The translations under genes were made by a program, and so were the position numbers. 64,000 bases of DNA from Coptis chinensis (Eukaryota > Streptophyta > Magnoliopsida > Ranunculales > Ranunculaceae), in the NCBI GenBank assembly GCA_015680905.1, contig CM027381.1:65523501-65587500 (forward strand), read 5' to 3'. The notes below the pieces were generated by a model. That model saw only the letters and a program-made list of their open reading frames with translations, was not told where the DNA came from and made no database searches. This document shows positions 55,460 to 64,000 of the stretch, piece after piece; within the stretch, counting starts at the first letter, position 1; each line of letters starts with the position of its first letter.

Positions 55460-57040
55460 ATGACCACAGAAGTCATCTCTGACCCTGTTGTCGTACCCAC
55501 AGAAGACACTCCGGTTCCTGCAGCAACTCCCATTACTCATCAGGCCGACAAAACAACTACAAAGAGCAGTTTCCCACAGGACGTTCACCCACCACATGCC
55601 ATAATCCCAGCCGAAGAAAGGCAGAAAGTGAACTTAGAAACAGACGATGATCCTAAGTTCGTCTATGTAGGGGCTAACCTTGACCCCACACTCAAAGCCC
55701 AACTTGTAAACTTTTTATCCATGAATAAAGATGTTTTCGCTTGGTCATATATTGATGTGCCAGGTATAGATCCTAACGTTGCATGCCATAGATTAAATGT
55801 TAATCCTAATGCTCGACCAGCTCGACAGCGACCTTGGAGACTATCATTACGGTTTCAGAAAGCAATCAATGACGAGGTCGACAAGCTCAAGCAAGTCGGT
55901 TTCATCCGAAAGGTCGACTACCCCGATTGGATCACTAACATAGTGGCAGTTCCAAAAAAGAATGGCATGGTTTGCCTTTGTGTTGACTTCACCAATGTCA
56001 ACCAAGAAACACATAAAGACATCTTTCCCTTACCTAGAATCGACCGACTGGTGGACTAGACCTGTGGCCACGAGCTCCTCTCCTTCATGGATGTATACAG
56101 TGGGTACAACCAAATACCACTTGCGGAGGAAGATCAAGAGAAAACGTCCTTCATTACAGAGCAGGGCATTTATTGCTACAACGTCCTCCCGTTTGGCATC
56201 AAGAACGCTGGAGCGACGTATCAACGACTGGTAACTGACATGTTCTAGGACATGTTAGGGGATACCATGGAAGTCTATATTCATGACATGGTTGTCAAGA
56301 GCAAGAAAGTAGGTGACCATCTCACTCACCTTAAACAAGCGTTCTCCAGGTTATGCCGCACTCGAATGAAGCTTAATCCTGAGAAATGCTTGTTAGGAGC
56401 GTCCTCTGGGAAATTTCTGGGCTACCAAGTCTCACAATGTGGAATCGAAGCTAACCCAGACCAAATCAAGGCGTTCTTGGATATGCCCGACCCACAAACA
56501 AATAAGCAGATACAGAAGCTGTCAGGCATGGTGGTTACACTCAACCGGTTCATATCCAGAGCTTCAGACAATTGCTGACCATTCCTACAACTTCTCAAAA
56601 AAGGCGAGCAGTTCTCATGGAACGATCAATGTCACCAAGCGTTCTCCACCCTCAAAGAGTATCTCACAACACCTCCTATCCTAGATAAACCAACAGATGG
56701 CGAAATGCTGGGGCTTTATCTCGCAATCTCAGACTTTGCTATCAGTTCGGTTCTCTTCAAATAGGATAACAACTCCGAGAAACCTATCTACTTCACAAGT
56801 AAGACGCTGACCCCGGCCGAAAAGAACTACTCTTATATCGAAAGAGCAGTACTCGCATTATTATACTCTGCAAGGAAGTTTCGGCCTTATTTCCAAGCGC
56901 ACCCAATCAAAGTACTCACCGACCTCCCGTTGAAGAAGATCCTTCATAAGGAGAACAAGACAACTTACATGGCTGTATGGGCTGAAGAACTCGGGGAACA
57001 TCACATCAAGTTCGTCCCACGCACCTCGCAGAAAGGATAG
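55460..57040 (+). pseudogene. Gypsy-B reverse transcriptase and RNase H
   Basis: RT starts with FAWSYIDVPGIDPNVACHRL and shows FIRKVDYPDWITNIVAVPKK and CVDFTNVNQETHKD. TAG interrupts at 56057-56059, and another stop lies near 56248. The active site is VYIHDMVV, with His in place of the first Asp of the YxDD motif, which would abolish polymerisation. RNase H from about 56705 has LGLYLAISDFAISSVLF, PIYFTSKTLTPAEKNYSYIE and HHIKFVPRTSQKG, with stops at 56578 and 56764. Confidence 0.9.
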
Positions 57041-57043
57041 GTC

Positions 57044-57500
57044 GTGGCAGACTTCCTTGCCGAATTCCCTGTCGACGACCTACATTGGGAACCAGAAGCG
57101 GACATCTTACCCTCAACGCACAACGACAAGACCGTCTGGTCTCTCTTTGTGGATGGCTCTAGCAACCCCGGAGGGAGTGGAATAGAAGTTGTCTTAGTGT
57201 CGCCAGATGGAGCAATGGTGGAGAAATTCGTTCGCATCGACTTTCCGACCTCCAACAATGAGGCGGAGTACGAAGCATTAATCATGGGGCTCAGAATGAC
57301 GCTACAGCTCGGTGTAAAAGATTTGCAGGTCTTTAGTGACTCGCAACTAGTCGTTCGCCAGATTGCTAAAGAGTACACTACCCATGAAGGTAACCTTTCT
57401 AAATACCTTCAAGTTGTTAATCAGTTACTTCCTTCTTTCAAGAAAACCACCATACACCACTTTTTGCGTGATGAGAACCGTCACGCAGACAGTTTAGCTT
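57044..57500 (+). pseudogene. Gypsy-B second (archaeal-type) RNase H, well preserved
   Basis: Reads VWSLFVDGSSNPGGSGIEVV (catalytic Asp), NNEAEYEALIMG (Glu), DLQVFSDSQLVVRQIAKEYT (Asp) and RHADSLAYLATQ (Asp). All four acidic residues are present. A second RNase H after the usual one is a derived feature of plant Tat-type gypsy elements and was probably recruited from a host-type gene. The frame stays open to 57634. Confidence 0.88.
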
Positions 57501-58860
57501 ACTTGGCTACTCAAACACCGAGCTGTGCCCCAAGACAACTATTGATTGAGGTAGTTGATCGACCTGCATACCAAAAGGACTATGTTTTAGAGATCAGCGA
57601 CTTATGCCCACTCTCTGAGACTCAGATGAGGTAGACGTAGATGCAGCCCATCATAGAATACCTTCAGCACGGTACACTCCTAGAAGAGGGTGCCAAAGCC
57701 AAACAGGTCTCATATATGGCTCGCCGTTATTGCTTGGTTAATAACAAGTTATTCCGCAAATCCGCTAGCGGACCTCTTTTGAGGTGCATAAGCCCAGAAC
57801 AAGGTTAGTTAATTTTTGCAGAAATTCATGAAAGAGAGTGTGGCAACCATGCTGGAGGGCGCTTTTTGGCCCACAAAGCGATCTCCCAAGGATACTTTTA
57901 GCCCCGCATGCAGATCGACGCCAAAACATATGTCTTAAAGTGTGTCAAATGCCAAACCTATGGCCACAACATCATCCAACTAGCTTGCGAGCTGATTAAC
58001 ATTGCGAGCCCTTAGCTATTTCACATGTGGGGCATGGACATCATGGGACCATTCATCCCACAGAAAAGCACCGATTTCTGCTTTGTTTTAGCCGCAACAA
58101 ATTATTTCACAAAGTGGGTCGAAGCAATTCCATTAGCACATGTCAAAGAGTCACATGTCAGAAACTTCATCTGGACTCACATTATCACCAGATTTGGGTT
58201 GCCACACACCCTGGTGATGGACAATAGTTCCCAGTTCAAGGGCAAAATAGTTAAAGAATTTCTAGCCAAGTGGAAGATAGTTCATGCATTCTCCACTCCC
58301 CAGTACGCTCAGAGCAATGGCAAGGCAGAAGCCAGTAACAAAGCAATCTTAGAAAACTTGAAGAAAAAGATTGAAAAAAACAAGAGCCAATGGCCAAACC
58401 AGCTAGAAAACATTATGTGGGCTCATCGCACCACATAGCTCGCTCCAGCACTGGCGAGTCACCATTCTCCCTATGCTATGCCACCGAAGCCGTTATTCCC
58501 ACCGAGCTGATAGTCACCATGACTCGCTCAGAACTCTTCGAATCCGGACGCAACGACTCCGTCCTGGCACATGAGGTCAATTTGCTGGAGGAACGCCGCG
58601 ACTTAGCAGCTATCAGAGTGGCATCGTATCAACAGATTCTAAAGAGCTCCTACAACAAATGAGTACATCCTCGATCCTTTCAACCTGGTGATCTAGTTCT
58701 GAAAAAGACTCAGGATGACTCCAAACTAGCACCAACATGGGAAGGACCGTACATAGTAGACCGAGTTGTTGGCAACGGGGCTTACTGGATCAAGACGCAA
58801 GAAGGGAAACCACTACCACGCCCCTGGAACACTTATTTATTAAAGAGATTTTATCAATAA
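57501..58860 (+). pseudogene. Gypsy-B integrase
   Basis: The N-terminal zinc region has CGNHAGGRFLAHKA and CVKCQTYG. The core has MWGMDIMGPF, HTLVMDNSSQF and SNGKAEASNKAILENL, so the DDE triad is kept. Several stops occur (57634, 57809, 57900, 58014, 58438, 58662). The C-terminus PRPWNTYLLKRFYQ ends at 58858-58860. Confidence 0.88.
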
Positions 58861-59913
58861 AGATGCAGTCTTATACACAGTAATGTTTTTTAATCCTTGT
58901 CAATTCAGGTAGTTTAATTATATTTGTATTGTCAATCACTCTGTTCAATTACATCTATGACAAAACCGCACTTGCACCAAGTGCACCACCACCAGATAAA
59001 GCACTTCCAAAGACTCCCATAACATCCAACGCTCTCAGTGAGCAGTACGCCTTCATAGGCTAAATACGCTCATGGCGCGTAACGCCTCGGGGAGCTTACA
59101 GGTTCATAGCCTCTCCAAATCACGCTAAGTTGAGGACCTATACTTCTAGGATCAACTCGTGGAGAACGCCTCGCTCGAAGCAAGACGATGCGTAAGCTAA
59201 ATAAATCGCTCTCCATGAAGTAGAACGCTCTTAGTGAGCAAGATGCGCCTTACGCCTCTCGGTGAGCTATCGCCTCTCATGAAAGCAAGGCGCCTCTCTT
59301 GAGCTAACAGGCTTAAGGGCCTCCCTAATTCTCACTAGTCGAGGACCTATACTTCTAGGTTCAGCTCAGTGAGATCGCTCTCTTGAGCAATACTTAACAA
59401 GCATAACACTTTCTTAAACTACATCTCAGGCTCCATAGCCATTGTATACAACAAACATCATAAACGAAACACTAGCTACAAGAAATCAAGCATAAGCAAA
59501 AGCATGCATTCCATACATATTCATCAAAAGTACCGCTAGCCCAAATCCCAGAAACTAGTTCGCACATTCCCCGATCTGCTAGGTTTACCCAGGAAATCCA
59601 GATCGGTAGTTCTTACAAGTGTTGAAAAACATCGAGCTGCCACTTTCGTGGAAACCAGCTTGTCAAATATCTGAACCAAAAGGCGAACTGCTCAGGCAAG
59701 CCTGAGAAACCAGCTCTATTATTAACTCTCTTACAGAGAGGCAAAATGATAACACATACAAACAAAACAATCATTTTCAATGCTTACAGAGAGAAGTTCA
59801 GAAAATCAGCGTCCTGCATCCGTAACAACATGCTTATCCCTTGGCACGGCACTGGTAGAGGGGAGATAACTCACATTACGGGCAACAACAAAAGCGGCCG
59901 CGTCTTCAGCTTC
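58861..59913 (+). other. Gypsy-B spacer with degenerate repeat remnants
   Basis: 59030-59410 contains two or three decayed copies of the Gypsy-A 138-bp unit (GACCTATACTTCTAGGATCA at about 59140, GACCTATACTTCTAGGTTCA at about 59343). 59540-59730 repeats the CAGGAAATCCAGATCGG / CCAGCTCTATT spacer. There is no coding sequence. Confidence 0.7.
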
Positions 59914-60791
59914 CTAGTCATGCTTCTCTAGTAGCTCCACGTACAACTCCGCCAACACAGAGTGATCTTCACAAGTTCGATCATACTCTTTTTGCGCCTT
60001 ACGAGCCACCATTTGACATTGCTTGGCATACTCAGTCACGGACGCCAGCTGCTTCTGCAGGTCCATCATTGAGTTCACCAGTATAGTCTTCTCCTTCAGC
60101 GTCTCATGATGCTTGTTCCTCAGGGATGTCAGCTTCTTCTTATCGACCTCCCAAGTAGCACGCATCCTAGCAAGCTCAGCCACGCCACCATCACCACTAC
60201 CAGGACGTTGAACAGTACGCTTCAACCTATCATACCCTGCCAAAAACTGCACAAAGGACGTTACTGTTTAACCGTCCTCATTCAAGCTACAATAAACTAT
60301 ACAAGTAGAATACTTACCAAACAACAAGCCACGTCGGTGGTCTTCAGGGTCATCTCCAAACTTTCACTCTCCAGCTCAGACTTATCACCATCGAGAACTA
60401 TCCCTTCCGGGCGCAAATTTTGCTATAGGGCGAAATTGGAAGCTACAATCGAATGCTTCACCATGCGCTTCTTCCCCGCGATCGACCAACGTAGTAGAAG
60501 TCGCTCCCCACATCACCACGACGCAGGGATGAGCTGCCAGAAGCAGCATGGCGATCTTGCTCCAGATCGTCGCCCTTTCCGCGACTCGGAGACCTGAACA
60601 CAACCCCCCCAGGTCGCCCACCTCCCGCCACCTTCGCACGTTTGCCTTTCCTAGTGCTAGAATCATCAGCCTTACGCTTACCGTGGTTCCCAAGAGGGTG
60701 AGGTCGGAAGGCCATCTCCTCTATCACGAGGGGCAAAGTTTCCCTCGCCCCTTCACTACCACCAGCACTCTTGGCACTACGTCTAGCCATT
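59914..60791 (-). pseudogene. Gypsy-B extra antisense gene (two exons)
   Basis: Minus-strand ATG at 60791 (MARRSAKSAGGSEG) opens a basic, Gly/Arg-rich exon to 60318. It ends with a segment like EGIVLDGDKSELESESLE, which parallels the EGMTLDGDRKDLDSKELE segment of the main antisense gene. The GTAAGT donor and TTGTGCAG acceptor lead to a second exon (60246-59914): FLAGYDRLKRTVQ, then a coiled coil such as KKKLTSLRNKHHETLKEKT, and a stop. It lacks the long N-terminal exon. A frame change lies near 60480. It is absent from Gypsy-A. Confidence 0.65.
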
Positions 60792-61639
60792 TTCAAATCT
60801 GCATACACATTCAAGCATCAGCGAACCACTAGTTTACTAGGACACACAACGAACCAAGCAACACAAACACATACCTGAGATGATCAGTAAAGGAACGGAA
60901 GCCAACACCGTCTGAGAAAGCAAAGCAACTTGAGGAAAGAGACGAGCAAATACTCTTCAGATTCTCGAAACAGTTCTATTTATGCCCACGAAACGTCTCT
61001 TCCCAAGGCAAGTCATAATGGCATCGAGACGCCAAACAGCAGGCCACCTGGCAGCCATCATTTCATATCTCCAACCGTTCATATTCATACATGTGCCAAG
61101 CACGCACTGTAGCTCAAGTGACTACAGCTTATAGAACGCTCCAAGCGTCCTCAGGATAAATGCAATCTACAATGCTTAAATCAACTAGCATGCAAGACAG
61201 ATCAACAAATGCACAGGTCGAGTAACCTATATCACTCTCACAACCAGTCGCAACAACAATCACACCTTCACACAATGCAATCAGACATATATTACGCAAA
61301 GATAATTAAACAAAGTTAGCAGCACGCTTCCCATACATGCAAATGAGTGAACTGACGACTATAGTTCAGCCTCAGTTCACTGACTAATCGAGCTGCTAAG
61401 TCTACTCAGGAAATCCAGCCCAGTTAGCCCTCAATCATCACTACTTGAAATCCCTAACACATTCAAGGAAGCCAAGTAGTTCATTGTTGTCCCAAACATA
61501 AAGAAAGACGAACTGCCCAGGTTATCCCAGGAAACCAGCTCAATTGTTTCAGGCCAAAGGCCACATACAAACACCGATTTATACAACCATCTTTAAGCAA
61601 CATGGTCAAAATTTTCACTGACAGGAGCATCCAAAACTT
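60792..61639. other. Spacer between the two Gypsy-B antisense genes
   Basis: Non-coding. 61380-61570 again has the CAGGAAATCCAG and CAGGAAACCAGCTCAATTG phrases found downstream of the Gypsy-A antisense gene. The leftmost part would be the promoter of the extra antisense gene. Confidence 0.55.
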
Positions 61640-63921
61640 GCGGCGAGCCCGAGTCACCAGAGGTCGCTCCAGCTATATTAGTCATGGTCGATCCAGTTCG
61701 TGCGATACTGGAGGCTGTTCAATCACCGCATCAGTAGACGAAGGAAGAGCAACTTCATGAACAGTACTCGCATCTTTGAGCGACTCACCCCCATGACCGC
61801 CCAGAGCCCCGTGTTCCTGCTCCTCTTGCAGATCATAATATTTCTTCTCCAGCTCTTCTATCTCAGCATGGATAGTCAGATAGGCATCCTTCGCCTGCAG
61901 CGCGGTAGTTTTACACCTTTCAGCATAAGCATTCGTGGCCGCTACCTTCTTCTTTAGGTCGTCCACTTCATGCCTCAGCCCGACCGACTCATTGGATGCG
62001 CGTCGCCTCTCAGCAACGACAGCATTGTCGGTTCCATCTTCACAAAGATCCTCTTTTTCTCCATTTGCGCCACTGCTCGAAGAGTCGAAAGCTCATCCCT
62101 CAGCGACTCGACCTCCGTTTTTTCCAACTCAGCGATTTGGGCACCGTCTTCAATTTCTGATACCCAGCAATCAGCTGTGACAACTTGCACAGTATATCAC
62201 GTTAGCATCAAACAATAACACAACGCACAATAAAGCAGACAATTCATAACACAAGAGCTACTCACCATGCACATCGCCTTATCCATCCCCCTCAGATTCG
62301 ACTCCAGCTCCTTCGAATCTAGGTCTTTCCTATCACCGTCCAGCGTCATCCCCTCCAGCAGACAAGTAACAATAGGTGTGGATTTGTAACTACAATCCGA
62401 CCTCTTCACATAGCGTTTTTTGCCATACACCTCATCCACATACATCAAATTACGCTCCAACTCGTCTTTCCCAGTACTGGAGTGCCCTTTACCAGTCTCT
62501 TTCATACCAACCTTCCCCTTCATCTTTCCGGAAGTATCTCCAGCAACCCTGGTCGGAGCGACCTCCGTGGCCTCCTCACCCAGAATGCTGAAGTCGGGCA
62601 TCGGCCTCGCCCTCGAGCTACGAGCCGCCCTTCCCCGTTTCGCCCTTCACCACCCCCCAGCGCGATCTCAGCTACCCTCGCGACCTTGGAAGGTCGAGAC
62701 TCTGGGTCGTTATCCTTCCTTGTCGGCAAGCAAAACTCAGGGATTTTAAAGAGAACATCATCCAAATCGAATGGAGCATCCTCCTGACCCTTCCCAACTC
62801 CAGACCCAGACGCACCAGCACCGCCGGCGGGTCGCTTCACCCCAGTACGGCCTCGGTTCTTATCTTCCCTCGTCACCAAATCACTCTTACGTTTATCCAT
62901 CACAGACTTTCTCGATGCTTTCCCACTCACCATACCCCGCGCCCTGCTATTTTGCACTTCCCTCTTCTCTCTAATCGTAGCTCTTCCCCGTTCTTTAAAG
63001 AAATGCGCAACTTCCGGAAGCTTCGCTTGTTTCTCAGCTCGAGTCAATCTAGCGAACTTCTAAATCACCTTTCGGCTTGTCTCCCTTTCTAGAGCAAGAT
63101 CTGCACAGACAAAGAAATAGTAATATCAGTACAAAATCAACCAACACAAGATCAAGATTCTCAGATAGTGTACTGGTACCCACCAGTAAAGTTGTATATT
63201 TTATTTTCCACACTGAACCCACTCGCACAGTAGTTTCCAACAAGCAGCAACGGTCTTTTATCCCAAGACTCGTTACTCACACCATCCAGAACGCTCGACA
63301 GCTTAGCTCGGGTTTGCAAGCTAAAGTTAAGCGACCGAGATCGCTTTAATGAGTAATGCTCAATAATATCAGCGACCTCTATCCGGTATTCACCGCTGGC
63401 GTTCAACAGGTCAAACACCTTGAACAACCGCCACGTGTTACCCACAAGCTGAACAGGCGCTTTTCCACAGCAATTCAAGAACTCACAAACCAGCTTCGAA
63501 AATGGCATCGTCATGTACGCCCTCAGCTGCCCCTCACAGATTGTAACCACATAGTTTAGTGGGGTGTACCTATCACTATAGACCAGAGCCTTCTGATTGG
63601 GCTCATGGATCTCCAGACCACTTACGGTTATCCCATATTTTTCCCTTAAATAGGGGAACGCCCTCAAAGCGTGTCTGTCTACAGCCCTAGGCGGCAGCCC
63701 GCTAGAAGATGACCTCTCACAGCGACCTGAAGTGCACTTCAACACCCACAGACGCAAATCGAGCCTCATCTTCCGCACTTCCAGCCTCCTCAACTGCCTC
63801 ATCTTCATCACCACCCTCACTCACCTCACACACCGACTCTTCCTTCTTTTCCTCAGTCTCATCCCAACCAAGAGAAACTTTCGCGAACTTCATCAGATCG
63901 CATATCGTCTAAGTCAGACAT
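61640..63921 (-). pseudogene. Gypsy-B main antisense gene (three exons)
   Basis: ATG at 63921 (MSDLDD). Exon 1 to 63184 includes an acidic leader, YTPLNYVVTICEGQLRAYMT, VGNTWRLFKVFDLLNASGEY and NESWDKRPLLLVGNY. Exon 2 (63100-62266) includes AHFFKERGRATIREKREVQN, KSDLVTREDKN and LLEGMTLDGDRKDLDSKELE, with a stop at KVI-x-KFARL and a frame change near 62560. Exon 3 (62174 leftward) has AELEKTEVESLRDELSTLR and a coiled coil with one frame change near 61970. Splice borders match Gypsy-A at all three junctions. Confidence 0.75.
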
Positions 63922-64000
63922 TTTTTCTCTTGTTTCTCACAATTTTAGCCACAAACACCTAACCAAACGACCTAACAACTTAATATCTAAGAGCAAGAAC

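Larger units (their letters stand above)
52605..64000 (+). mobile_element. Gypsy-B: second Tat-type gypsy element, cut by the window end
   Basis: 5' LTR 52605-53139, then the same gene order as Gypsy-A, with related sequence throughout. It lacks the 0.3-kb RNase H deletion of Gypsy-A but has its own stops. Downstream of pol it has a short degenerate repeat zone and two antisense genes rather than one. The 3' LTR lies beyond 64000. Confidence 0.93.

Noticed and set aside
1..64000. tRNA, rRNA or other structural RNA genes.
   Set aside because: No A-box/B-box pair with a cloverleaf and no rRNA signature was recognised by eye; isolated TTCGAA motifs belong to the Copia-3 LTR repeats.

Overview
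The window looks like nuclear DNA of a eudicot plant. It is AT-rich, eukaryotic introns are visible, and the only host-type genes recognised are plant forms of the GINS replication subunit PSF1 and a polypyrimidine-tract-binding protein (PTBP3-like). Most of the annotatable sequence is transposable elements, often nested inside one another. I found no intact host gene, no RNA gene and no CRISPR array. Positions and motifs were read by eye; no alignment or database search was run.

Layout. 1-13365: non-coding DNA with probable LTR-retrotransposon debris at the left edge, a LINE 3' remnant (3221-3620), a hairpin and a few diverged repeats. 13366-23232: a minus-strand Ty1/copia element (Copia-1) split by a CACTA-type DNA transposon (17212-22122). 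The CACTA carries a decayed Ulp1-like protease gene and several exons, with their introns, of a PTBP3-like gene. 23481-28489: a second copia element (Copia-2) on the plus strand, with AGATA target-site duplications. 28689-29344: a candidate MITE.

30129-52388: a PSF1 gene reduced to a pseudogene. Its first exons lie at 30129-30588 and its last two at 52126-52388. Both sides of the split are in the same orientation, and the intron between them holds about 21 kb of retroelements: Copia-3 (30691-40561), whose 5' LTR is itself interrupted by a nearly complete L1-type LINE (30775-37261), then a full-length 11-kb Ty3/gypsy Tat-type element (Gypsy-A, 40587-51645, CTTTA duplications). Two E2F-like sites remain upstream of the PSF1 start codon.

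52605-64000: a second member of the same gypsy family (Gypsy-B) starts about 0.2 kb after PSF1 and runs off the window. Gypsy-A and Gypsy-B both have gag, protease, RT, RNase H, a second archaeal-type RNase H and integrase on the plus strand. Downstream of pol both carry a three-exon antisense gene with a coiled-coil C-terminus. Gypsy-A also has about eight 138-bp tandem repeats there, and Gypsy-B carries an extra diverged paralogue of the antisense gene. All element polyproteins are broken by stops or frameshifts; the least damaged is the LINE ORF2, with two stops. The most unusual signals are the split PSF1 gene, the gene-capturing CACTA, the duplicated antisense gene and a paired GC-rich hairpin module that recurs inside the copia coding regions and LTRs.
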